This document shows, piece by piece, positions 1 through 9,400 of a DNA stretch of 64,000 nt. The DNA is from Bromus sterilis. Its lineage: Eukaryota > Streptophyta > Magnoliopsida > Poales > Poaceae. Under the pieces are notes generated by a model. The model searched no databases and was not told the origin of the DNA. It saw only the letters and a program-made list of their open reading frames with translations. Each line of letters opens with the position of its first letter. Position 1 is the first letter of the stretch. Made by a program: the position numbers and the translations under genes. Location of the stretch: assembly GCA_950022295.1 (NCBI GenBank), contig OX465597.1, positions 372,001 to 436,000 of the forward strand, given 5' to 3'.

Positions 1-820
1 CAAAAGTTTCTATGTAAAATGTTTCTTATGCACCTCTGCTGAAAAAGACAAATTGCCGCCAATTTAGCTGGAACGGGGTGAAATTTAAACTACAAGTGCT
101 TGATAGATTTCTCTTTATTTTTTCAAAAAAACATTTCCAAGTGCACAAGTACTCATTTCATCAGAGATCTACAAAGAGTTTTGCAAGATTCCACACCTAG
201 CTATCACCGGCCATGCCCCCCTCCCCCGTTTTGACCGCATTTTGAAATCGGTGCTTAAACAAGTAAAAAAAAAATCAAAAAAATATAAAACCTTCGCGTT
301 GCATCCTAATTTATGTCCTAGTAACCATACAAACCAACAAACTTGGAATAATGCAAAACTATTAAAAAAGTCTTCTCAAAATGGGCTATCGAGTATGAAG
401 GTTCATGGCTTTCAAGCCAAATGGCCGAAGTTATAGCTAATTTCAAATGATAGTTTCCCCAAATGATCTCATATTTTCCATATGTGTGTATATTTGAATG
501 GCCAACAAGTTTGCCAAAGGAAGTTTTCATTTTCGTTGCACGAAAAATCCATTTTTCATTTTCCGAGTGCCGAAAGTAGGGTCTTTTTGTGAAGGATCTA
601 CCAAATATTTGATGTCAATTTGAACCAACCCATTTTTGTATTATACTAGACCATATTTTATTAACAATTTACAAAAGTTTCTATGTAAAATGTTTCTTAT
701 GCAGCTCTGCTGAAAAAGACAAATTGCCGCCAATTCAGCTGGAGCGGGGTGAAATTTGAACTACAAGTGCTTGATAGATTGCTCTTTATTTTTTTCAAAA
801 AAACATTTCCAAGTGCACAA
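1..820. repeat. About 1.2 copies of a ~671-bp tandem repeat (unidentified satellite), interrupted by the CACTA element
   Basis: Bases 1-148 recur at 672-820, offset 671-672. I count five substitutions and one length change in a T-run over 149 positions, so about 97% identity. The stretch between is AT-rich and has no credible gene; the short open frames at 242-436 and 318-530 overlap on opposite strands and resemble nothing. Similarity ends exactly where CACTACTGGA begins at 821, as expected if the transposon landed inside a second repeat copy. A weak internal likeness (CAAATTGCCGCC at 49 and CAAATGGCCGAAG at 418) hints that the unit may be an old dimer, but this is tentative. I do not recognise the family. 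Confidence 0.8.
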
Positions 821-833
821 CACTACTGGAATC
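821..833. repeat. CACTA terminal inverted repeat, 3' end of the element
   Basis: The sequence CACTACTGGAATC begins exactly where the flanking 671-bp repeat breaks off. The CACTA pentamer is the defining terminus of this superfamily. The partner TIR (reading ...AGTAGTG) is not in the window, so the TIR length is set by family habit rather than by pairing. Confidence 0.88.
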
Positions 834-839
834 TGCTAG

Positions 840-1332
840 TTTGCCGTCAGCCATAGCTGACGGCAAAGGCCACTTTAACCGACGGCAAAGGCTTTGCCGT
901 CAGCTTGCTGACGGCAAAGAGGCTGGCCACGATTTTATCGGTAAACAGCTTCTTTGCCGTCAGCTGGAAATCGACCGACGGCAAAGCCTATGCCGTCAGC
1001 TAGGGAGCGGAGGCTGACGGCATAGAATGTTGACGGCAACGATTTAAGCCCAGCCCCGTCAAGGGGGTTAACGGCAGGCTTTGCCGTCAGCTGGGGACCA
1101 GCTGACGGCAAAGCTACTGCTTGCGGGCCATGCTTGTCAGGGGAGTCGCGGTCAGTGCCACGTGTGGTCCTTGCCTTTGCCGTCAGCCGGAGACCAGCTG
1201 ACGGCAAAGCTGGCAACCTGGGACATTTGGTCGTCCCAGAGTTGCCAGATTTAACAGTTAGCTGCCACGTGTCCTCCTTTGCCGTCAGCCCACCGACGGC
1301 AAAGGCTTTGCCGTCAGGAAGCTGACGGCAAA
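840..1332. repeat. CACTA subterminal repeat region, ~17 copies of TTTGCCGTCAGC-like motif in both orientations
   Basis: Good copies in the + sense lie at 840, 893, 953, 1080, 1176, 1278 and 1307; reverse-sense copies GCTGACGGCAAA lie at 856, 907, 1101, 1197 and 1321; shorter CGACGGCAAA or TGCCGTCAGC versions lie near 879, 977, 989, 1012, 1031 and 1293. Many sit as close head-to-head pairs (840/856, 893/907, 1080/1101, 1176/1197, 1307/1321) that could form hairpins. In En/Spm such motifs bind the TNPA protein and help assemble the transposition complex; the same role here is inference. Open frames at 935-1216 and 1134-1325 are by-products of the repeats. Confidence 0.9.
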
Positions 1333-1655
1333 GACTTTCCCTATTTTTTTTAAATTTAGTTTCTGTTAATTCCCTGCATTTTCAAACAACAATATATATA
1401 ACACAATTAATATTCTGCCAGGCCCTAAACAGCACCACAAGTGCATCACAAAGCATCGCAAAGCATCACAAAACATCACGATATAAATAACACAAAGTGC
1501 AAACAACAAAGATGGCATCACAAAGTATCGCAAAGAATCCCAAGTGCATTAAAAAGCATCTAAGACTACAACTAGCTAGAGTCCCTGGAGCATCCATCCA
1601 TGTGCCATGCTGCTTTATCAAAATCTGCATAATGAGAAGAAGAAAGAATTTAGCG
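1333..1655. other. Non-coding 3' part of the CACTA element with degenerate CATCACAAAG-type short repeats
   Basis: No gene is seen. Between about 1437 and 1555 the motif CATCACAAAG/CATCGCAAAG recurs irregularly (for example CACAAAGCATCGCAAAGCAT, and again CACAAAGTATCGCAAAG), suggesting an eroded minisatellite. The flanking sequence is AT-rich. This lies downstream of the element's genes on the minus strand, so it is expected to be 3' untranslated or untranscribed. Confidence 0.6.
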
Positions 1656-1666
1656 CTAAGTAATTA

Positions 1667-1930
1667 GAAGATGAAGAAGAACAAGAAGAAGAAGAAGACA
1701 AGAACAAGAAGAAGAAGAAGAAGAAGAAGAAGAAGGACACAAGAACAAGAAGAAGAAGAAGAAGAAGAATAATAAGAAGAAGAAGAAAAAGATGGAGAAA
1801 AAGAAAGAAGAGAAAAAGGAAGAATAAGAAGATTTGGTTCTTCTTAATCTATCTTTTCTCCTCTTTCTTCTTCTCTTATTTTTCATCTCTTCTTTGTTCT
1901 TCTCTTCTGTTTTGTTCTTCTCTTATGGTT
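1667..1930. repeat. GAA/AAG-rich purine tract followed by a TTC/TCT-rich pyrimidine tract
   Basis: From about 1667 to 1834 the + strand is almost purely A and G, built on AAG/GAA triplets with occasional ACAAG breaks. From about 1838 to 1930 it switches to a T/C-rich tract built on TTC/TCT. The two halves are imperfectly complementary, so the region can be drawn as a long hairpin, and the pure tracts could also form triplex structures. The minus-strand frame at 1656-1886, nearly all Arg/Lys then Phe and Ser, is a translation of the microsatellite and not a gene. Confidence 0.85.
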
Positions 1931-1956
1931 TCCTTTGAAAATTTCTAAAGTAATTA

Positions 1957-2275
1957 TGTCATTTTTGAGCTCTAATATCAACTAATTATGCTATTTTTGC
2001 CTAACTAGAATTTACTAAGCTAACTACAGCATGGCATAGTCTAAGTTGAGCTAGGCATGTCATTTTTGAGCTCTAATATCAACTAATTATGCTATTTTTG
2101 GTGTTATCAAGTAATTATGTCATGTTTTTACCAAATAAGAAAAGTCTATGTCATTTTGTAGGTAAGTAAGCTAATTATGTAAATTTTTTATGTAATTAAG
2201 CTAATTATGCAATTTTTTGCCTAACTAGAATTTACTAAGCTAACTAAAGCATGGCATAGTCTAAGTTGAGCTAAG
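1957..2275. repeat. AT-rich spacer with a 101-bp tandem duplication and a third partial copy
   Basis: A segment beginning TGTCATTTTTGAGCTCTAAT at 1957 starts again at 2058, offset 101. The part of the unit starting GCCTAACTAGAATTTACTAA at 1999 recurs at 2219 (offset 220), covering about 56 bases with one clear change near the middle. Short motifs such as CTAATTATG recur throughout. It is non-coding, inside the CACTA element, between the orphan exon pair and the microsatellite. Confidence 0.75.
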
Positions 2276-2317
2276 CAATAAGAATAAGAAGGAGAGGAAT
2301 AACTAACAAATGCCAAG

Positions 2318-2559
2318 TCACGGAGGAGAAGCACCATCTCGGTTGGTCGCTGGGTTGGTAGGGCTCTGACAGGGAGAGGGATTGTGGGATGCGACTCTGG
2401 AATGATGCTGCAACAAGGCAAGAGTTGAAATATGTGGTTAGCATGGCAACATACAACGATATAAGTCCGTGCAAGGTTGGTCATTGAAAGGGAACTCACC
2501 GTTCCCACCGGAGAAGGCATCGGCGGAGGGGGTGGCAAACCTTGCTTCTCACACATAGC
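2318..2559 (-). pseudogene. Two-exon 3' remnant of a second CACTA-encoded gene (TNPA-like or alternative C terminus), upstream part not found
   Basis: On the minus strand a splice acceptor (CTAATTTGCAG, ending at 2560) opens a phase-0 exon at 2559-2500 that encodes 20 residues, AMCEKQGLPPPPPMPSPVGT. It ends in a strong donor, ACG|GTGAGT. A 92-bp intron (2499-2408) ends in CTTGTTGCAG, and the next exon, 2407-2318, stays in frame for 29 residues before TGA. That peptide is rich in Ser, Pro, Asn and Thr. Two well-formed sites flanking frames of matching phase make this more than chance. Only about 150 bp separate it from the transposase stop, so the body of a TNPA-like gene is either deleted or joined by splicing from further upstream, as in the maize Spm transcript. 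No homologue is recognised with certainty. Confidence 0.5.
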
Positions 2560-2565
2560 CTGCAA

Positions 2566-2707
2566 ATTAGTTTTCGAGAAGTCAAAGAAATAGTTAAATA
2601 CTTAGTACAAATTCAAAGACAATAATTAAATGAACAATAATAAATACATGAATAATTAAACAATTAATTAAATAATTAAACAACAATGTTTGGATGCATA
2701 CAAAGTA
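2566..2707. other. AT-rich spacer between the transposase stop and the orphan exon pair
   Basis: These 142 bases are mostly A and T, with repeated AATTAAA/AATAATTAAA stretches. No frame or motif of note is seen except a possible weak donor (TTT|GTATGC) just beyond the transposase stop. They probably serve as transposase 3' UTR or as intron sequence leading to the exon at 2559. Confidence 0.5.
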
Positions 2708-5700
2708 CTAATAGTCGGGATCATCTGTCTCTTCTCCAAGGTCAACTGAAGCATAATCATCATCAGTATCATACGTGTCGTCATGAATGACATCGTCATC
2801 GGGTTCAGGGACATCATGTGGAAGGCCTTTTTGTAACCGATCAAGCATTGTTAGCTCATCCGGATTGGTAACCTCTTCTACTTCCACTTCTTCCTCATCA
2901 TCACGTGATTCTTGTTCCTCCGTGTTCAGGGTGGACGTAGAGCAGTTCCGGAGACGACGTCTCACACCACGTGATTCTTGGAAGAATTCTCCATCATATG
3001 TTATTGGGTCAATTTGAGGTTCATAATCCTCTTCGTTTGGTGGAGGTGGTCTAAGATGGGGCGGCACATCGTACACGACATACCAACCTTCCAGGTTCTT
3101 AACACTTTGACGACTGTATGGCAGATAGAAAACTTGGGTGGCTTGTTGAGCCACAATAAAGACATCATCACCGCTTAACTTCCTGTCTTGTCGGATTTCG
3201 ACTAGCCCAACATGTTCATGAGCCCGTCTTGTCTTAGTAGGATCGAACCAATGACATTTGAACACAACAACATTTGGAGGATTTTCACCATAATAATGAA
3301 GTTCGTAAACTTCTTCAAGTCTTCCATAATACTCGACACCTCCCTCGCCTATAGCAGAGACACCAGAATTGGTTGTTTTTCGACCGGGCATTGAAAGCTC
3401 TTTGCTAGCAGTACGAAAGCGATACCCGTTGATGTCGTACTTCTGAAATGTCCGGACCTTAAAGTCAAAACCATTTGCTATTTGTCTCACTTCATCGTCG
3501 ACTTGCTCATCTGAATTAGCTATTTTTTTGAACCAAGAGATGAAACCGGGATAGCCGCCTCCTGTCTTTTCAAGAAGTTCATACTCGAGAATGGATTCTT
3601 TTTCGATTGCAACACCATTCGAGAACTGTTCGACGTATCGACTGTATCAATTAATAACAGTTGTTAGACACAAAACTTGTTAAAAAGTTGCGAAACAATG
3701 TATCGAGGACTTACTCGATGTACGGCCGAACTTCTGTTAAGTTGTTCAATATATACATCGTTAGTGTGCGCCACTCCTCGACGCCCAGCAACTTTGATTT
3801 TCCCACACCAGAAGGAGCGAGCTTCCCTTTGAAGAGGCTGAGTTTGGATTCACGTCGTTTGGGGTCGCCCACATTGTACCGAGGCTTTGGATTATGCAAG
3901 CTGTGCAAAGTGGCATCATAGTGTGCTGTTACGAAGTTTGCCGCCTCCTCGGTAATGAACGCCTCGGCCATCGATGCTTCAATTCTACGTTTATTTTTAC
4001 ATTTTGCTCTAAGTGTCTTCTGCATTCTTTCAGTTGCATAGCACCAACGATTTTGCACAGGGCCACCCAATCTTGCCTCGGTCGGGAGATGCAAAATCAT
4101 GTGTTGCATCGGATTAAAGAAGCCCGGTGGAAAAATCTTCTCTAACTTGCAGAGCAACTCAGGCGCCAACTCTTCCATGTCATCTATCACGGCACGCGAC
4201 AACTCTTTAGCACAAAGAACACGGAAGAAATAACTTAACTCTGCCAATACTAGCCATTCAGACTCTGGGATATAGCCGCGCAACATCACTGGCATTATCC
4301 GCTCAAGGCATATGTGCCAATCATGACTCTTGAGCCCAAAATTTTTCATTTTTTCAATGCTCGCTCCCCTCGCTACATTCGCAGCATACCCATCAGGGAA
4401 CAACAACTTTTGTTGCACCCACAAGAGGATTTCCCTTATTGCTCCCTTCTCGAGATTGTACCAGGCAGGTGGCTTGGACCAATTTTTTCTTCCTTTAGGT
4501 TGTCGCATGTTTAGTGATGGCCTATCACAAAGAGTCTCCTGGTCAACTCTAGCCTTTGTATTATCTTTGCCCTTATCAGTGCCGAAAAATGTGCCAAGAA
4601 GGGCCTCGGCGATATTCTTTTCAGTGTGCATCATGTCAATGTTGTGTGGTAGTAAGAGGTCTTCGAAGTAGGGGAGATCCCAGATGCATGGCTTGTGGGT
4701 CCAGGCGTGTTCCTCATTATAACCCAAGAAATACCTTGGACGGTTTGGATCAGGCTCCATAGATTTTAACTGTTCATGAATTTGTGTGCCCGTCAACGCA
4801 GGTGTTGCCGAGTGTTTGACAACTTTACCTTTCATGAAATTCTTCTTGTCTTTTCTGAATGGATGGTCCATAGGCAAGAACTGTCTATGCAAGTCAAAGC
4901 AGGAATACTTTCCACCCGCCGGCAACCAATGAAACTTAAGAGCTGCTTTGCATTGTGGGCATGGGAACCTTCCATGCACACACCAGGCAACGAAAAGCGC
5001 AAATGCCGGCAGATCATGCAACGAGTATTGGTACCAAACATACATTTGAAAGTTCTCTTTCTTAGCTGCGTCGTATGTGTTGACCCCATTCACCCAAGCT
5101 TCTTTCAAGTCATCCATCAGCGGTTGCATGTACACACTCATATTCTTCCCCGGATAGTTTGGCCCTGGAACTATCAACGTCAGAAATATGTGCTTTCTTT
5201 GCATAATGGACGATGGTGGAAGATTGAGCGGAATAACAAACACAGGCCAGCAACTATATTGGGTAGCCGTCATACCAAAAGGATTGAACCCATCGAGACC
5301 GATGGCGACTCGGCAATTCCTTGGCTCTTTAGCTTTTTCCGTATGTTTAGCATCAAATGCCTTCCATGCGTCACCATCCGAAGGGTGTATCAACATCGGA
5401 TCTCCGTTTTCATCTAATTCTTTCCTAATTCCATGTTTGTACCATGTCATCTGTTTTGCTGTTTCTTCGAGCATGTAAAGTCGTTGATGTCTTGGTAGGA
5501 TCGGCAGATACCGTAGAACACTCACAGGGATTTTGCTCTGCTTCTTCTCACCTTCACCGTTTTCTACCTCAACATATCTGGAGGACTTGCAAAATGGACA
5601 ATATGTTTCGTCCGCATACTCTTTCCTAAATAAGGCACATCCTTTCTCACAAGCATGTATCTGCTCATACGGCATCTTGAGTGCACTAAGGATTTTGTCT

Positions 5701-6263
5701 GACTCATATAGGTTTGAAGGCATAATATGACCTTCGGGTAGAAACCGCCCAAATAGGGTCATCATTGAGTCAAACAGGTCTCTTCCAATGTTGAATTGGG
5801 CTTTCAGAGCAATTACTTGTGCGATGGCATCTAGCTGAGAAATCTTAGTGTGCTCGTGAAGAGGACGTTTTGAAGACTCCAACATGGCATAGAAGGCCTT
5901 TGCGGATTCCTCCATCTCTTCGTCCTTGTTCCGAGCATCATCAAAATCATTGACCATGTCTTCAATCCCTGTACCATAATCGTCGGTGCGCCGACGCAAA
6001 ACTTCGTCTCTATTACGTTGGGCCGACTCACCATGAAATGTCCACAAGGTATAGCCGGGAGTAAAACCACGCATCTGCAAGTGTTTACCCATTACATCCT
6101 TTGTCTGTCGCGAATAATTCTTGCACTTAGTGCAGGGGCACCATGTTTTTGGCTGGCCTTTAGAAAATGCCGTTTGCAGGAATTCATAGGTTTTGCTCAA
6201 CCATTCATCGGTCATGTCTTTCTGACTAGGGTGACCGGAGTACATCCATTCACGATCAGTCAT
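2708..6263 (-). CDS. CACTA transposase, TNP2/TNPD type, 1160 residues from two exons, apparently intact
   Basis: The protein cuts and pastes the element by acting on its CACTA ends in the nucleus. Exon 1 (6263-3715) encodes a transposase-associated N-terminal domain (about residues 3-80, with CPCTKC at 42-47), a CxxxC...CPFC cluster (205-225), the Tnp2 core (about 200-480) and a DUF4218 region (about 640-790). Likely acidic catalytic residues are D324 (DGFNPFG), D417 (HDLPA, followed by CPQC at 435-438) and E548 (HTEKN); this assignment rests on family motifs. Exon 2 (3641-2708) adds a DUF4216 domain (about 907-980, motifs YDINGYRF and FKCHWFDP) and a strongly acidic tail (1091-1160). The length fits the family. 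The ATG at 6263 is chosen because the N-terminal domain begins directly after it (MTDREWMY). No frameshift or premature stop is seen once the 73-bp intron is removed. Confidence 0.92.
3642..3714 (-). other. 73-bp GT-AG intron in the transposase gene
   Basis: On the minus strand exon 1 reads ...TACATCGA|GTAAGT, and the acceptor reads TTATTAATTGATACAG|TCGATACGTC. Exon 1 leaves two bases (GA) and exon 2 supplies one (T), making an Asp codon. The frame then runs open (RYVEQFSNGV...) for 50 codons straight into the DUF4216 frame. Without splicing, exon 1 ends at once in TAA, inside the donor. Phase match, site quality and continuous homology together make the intron convincing. Confidence 0.9.
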
Positions 6264-6286
6264 TCTGTCAAGCTAGCTATATAGTA

Positions 6287-6486
6287 NNNNNNNNNNNNNN
6301 NNNNNNNNNNNNNNNNNNNNNNNNNNNNNNNNNNNNNNNNNNNNNNNNNNNNNNNNNNNNNNNNNNNNNNNNNNNNNNNNNNNNNNNNNNNNNNNNNNNN
6401 NNNNNNNNNNNNNNNNNNNNNNNNNNNNNNNNNNNNNNNNNNNNNNNNNNNNNNNNNNNNNNNNNNNNNNNNNNNNNNNNNNNNNN
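6287..6486. other. Assembly gap, exactly 200 N
   Basis: The run is exactly 200 undetermined bases, a fixed placeholder length used by some scaffolding programs, so the true distance is unknown. It removes the 5' end of the CACTA element and any boundary between the 671-bp repeat and the 118-bp satellite. The two sides could come from separate contigs whose order or orientation is only inferred. The frames predicted through it at 6260-6532 are meaningless. Confidence 0.98.
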
Positions 6487-9400
6487 TGGGTCCCCGGAGT
6501 GATTTCCACCATTGACGAACCCCAGGGTGCATTTACGTGCCGGTCATCAACACTCGCAGTTTTGGCCGATTTTGGCCTGTTTCATGGGCTATTAATCACC
6601 GTTTTGGGTCCCCGGAGTGATTTCCACCATTGACGAACCCCAGGGTGCATTTACGTGCCGGTCATCAGCCCACACACTTTTCGCTGATTCTGGCCTGTTT
6701 CATGGGCTATTAATCACCGTTTTGGGTCACCGGAGTGATTTCCACCATTGACGAACCCAGGGTGCATTTACGTGTCGGTCATCAAAACTCGCAGTTTTGG
6801 CCGATTTCGGCCTGTTTCATGGGCTATTAATCACCGTTTTGGTTCCCCGGAGTGATTTCCACCATTGACGAACCCCAGGGTGCATTTACATGTCGGTCAT
6901 CAAAACTCGCAGTTTTGGCCGATTTCGGCCTGTTTCATGGGATATTAATCACCGTTTTGGTTCCCCGGAGTGATTTCCACCATTGACGAACCCCAGGGTG
7001 CATTTACGTGCCGGTGATCAGCCCACACACTTTTCGCTGATTCTGGCCTGTTTCATGGGCTATTAATCACCGTTTTGGGTCACCGGAGTGATTTCCACCA
7101 TTGACGAACCCCAGGGTGCATTTACGTGTCGGTCATCAAAACTCGCAGTTTTGGCCGATTTCGGCCTGTTTCATGGGCAATTAATCACCGTTTTGGTTCC
7201 CCGGAGTGATTTCCACCATTGACGAACCCCAGGGTGCATATACGTGCCGGTCATCATCTCTCGCACATTTGGCCGATTCTGGCCTGTTTCATGGGCTATT
7301 AATCACCGTTACATGGGCTATTAATCACCGTTTTGGGTCCCCGGAGTGATTTCCACCATTGACGAACCCCAGGGTGCATTTACGTGTCGGTCATCAAAAC
7401 TCGCAGTTTTGGCCGATTTCGGCCTGTTTCATGGGCTATTAATCACCGTTTTGGTTCCCCGGAGTGATTTCCACCATTGACGAACCCCACGGTGCATTTA
7501 CGTGCCGGTCATCATCCCTCGCACTTTTGGCCGATTCTGGCCTGTTTCATGGGATATTAATCACCGTTTTGGGTCCCCGGAGTGATTTCCACCATTGACG
7601 AACACCAGGGTGCATTTACGTGCCGGTCATCAACACTCGCAGTTTTGGCCGATTTTGGCCTGTTTCATGGGCTATTAATCACCGTTTTGGTTCCCCGGAG
7701 TGATTTCCACCATTGACGAACCCCAGGGTGCATTTACGTGTCGGTCATCATCCCTCGCACTTTTGGTCGATTCTGGCCTGTTTCATGGGCTATTAATCAC
7801 CGTTACATGGGGCTATTAATCACCGTTTTGGGTCCCCGGAGTGATTTCCACCATTGACGAACACCAGGGTGCATTTACGTGCCGTTCATCAACACTCGCA
7901 GTTTTGGCCGATTTTGGCCTGTTTCATGGGCTATTAATCACCGTTTTGGGTCCCCGGAGTGATTTCCACCATTGACGAACCCCAGGGTGCATTTACGTGC
8001 CGGTCATCAACACTCGCAGTTTTGGCCGATTTTGGCCTGTGTCATGGGCTATTAATCACCGTTTTGGGTCCCCGGAGTGATTTCCACCATTGACGAACCC
8101 CAGGGTGCATTTACGTGCCGGTCATCAGCCCACACACTTTTCGCTGATTCTGGCCTGTTTCATGGGCTATTAATCACCGTTTTGGGTCACCGGAGTGATT
8201 TCCACCATTGACGAACCCAGGGTGCATTTACGTGTCGGTCATCAAAACTCGCAGTTTTGGCCGATTTCGGCCTGTTTCATGGGCTATTAATCACCGTTTT
8301 GGTTCCCCGGAGTGATTTCCACCATTGACGAACCCCAGGGTGCATATACGTGCCGGTCATCATCTCTCGCACATTTGGCCGATTCTGGCCTGTTTCATGG
8401 GCTATTAATCACCGTTACATGGGCTATTAATCACCGTTTTGGGTCCCCGGAGTGATTTCCACCATTGACGAACCCCAGGGTGCATTTACGTGTCGGTCAT
8501 CAAAACTCGCAGTTTTGGCCGATTTCGGCCTGTTTCATGGGCTATTAATCACCGTTTTGGTTCCCCGGAGTGATTTCCACCATTGACGAACCCCAGGGTG
8601 CATTTACGTGCCGGTCATCAACACTCGCAGTTTTGGCCGATTTTGGCCTGTTTCATGGGCTATTAATCACCGTTTTGGGTCCCCGGAGTGATTTCCACCA
8701 TTAACGAACCCCAGGGTGCATTTACGTGCCGTTCATCAACACTCGCAGTTTTGGCCGATTCTGGCGTGTTTCATGGGCTATTAATCACCGTTTTGGGTCC
8801 CCGGAGTGATTTCCACCACTGACGAAACCCCAGGGTGCATTTACGTGTCGGTCATCATCCCTCGCACTTTTGGCCGATTCTGGCCTGTTTCATGGGCTAT
8901 TAATCACCGTTACATGGGCTATTAATCACCGTTTTGGGTCCCCGGAGTGATTTCCACCATTGACGAACACCAAGGTGCATTTACGTGCCGGTCATCAACA
9001 CTCGCAGTTTTGGCCGATTCTGGCCTGTTTCATGGGCTATTAATCACCGTTTTGGGTCCCCGGAGTGATTTCCACCATTGACGAACCCTAGGGTGCATTT
9101 ACGTGTCGGTCATCAAAACTCGCAGTTTTGGCCGATTTCGGCCTGTTTCATGGGCTATTAATCACCGTTTTGGTTCCCCGGAGTGATTTCCACCATTGAC
9201 GAACCCCAGGGTGCATTTACGTGCCGGTCATCAGCCCACACACTTTTCGCTGATTCTGGCCTGTTTCATGGGCTACTAATCACCGTTTTGGGTCACCGGA
9301 GTGATTTCCACCATTGACGAACCCCAGGGTGCATTTACGTGTCGGTCATCAAAACTCGCAGTTTTGGCCGATTTCGGCCTGTTTCATGGGCTATTAATCA

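Larger units (their letters stand above)
821..6286 (-). mobile_element. CACTA (En/Spm-type) DNA transposon, reverse orientation, 5' end missing in the gap
   Basis: The element starts with CACTACTGGA at 821, followed by dense TTTGCCGTCAGC/GCTGACGGCAAA motifs, the usual subterminal architecture of grass CACTA elements. Inside lies a TNP2-type transposase on the minus strand, so 821 is the element's 3' terminus. The opposite terminus, 5' subterminal repeats and promoter are not visible: the sequence enters the N gap 23 bases upstream of the transposase start. CACTA elements make 3-bp target duplications; the bases just outside 821 are CAA. At least 5.47 kb of the element is present. The intact main frame suggests a recent or still-competent copy (inference). 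Confidence 0.93.

Noticed and set aside
242..530. Frames at 242-436 (plus) and 318-530 (minus) in the left flank
   Set aside because: They lie in a tandem repeat unit, overlap antiparallel, are rich in low-complexity A/T codons, and have no recognisable domain.
935..1325. Frames at 935-1216 (minus) and 1134-1325 (plus)
   Set aside because: They are made of the subterminal GCCGTCAGC motifs, on opposite strands over the same bases, with no domain content.
1656..1886. 76-residue Arg/Lys then poly-Phe/Ser frame
   Set aside because: It is direct translation of the GAA/TTC microsatellite on the minus strand.
2221..2565. 114-codon frame read straight through 2565-2221 as one protein
   Set aside because: Only its first 20 residues look coding; after the GTGAGT donor at 2499 the frame reads intron and then out-of-phase sequence. 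The spliced two-exon reading is preferred.
4776..5417. 213-codon plus-strand frame, and other plus-strand frames at 3661-6284
   Set aside because: They lie antisense to the strongly supported transposase frame, show no domain pattern, and are shadows of its codon use.
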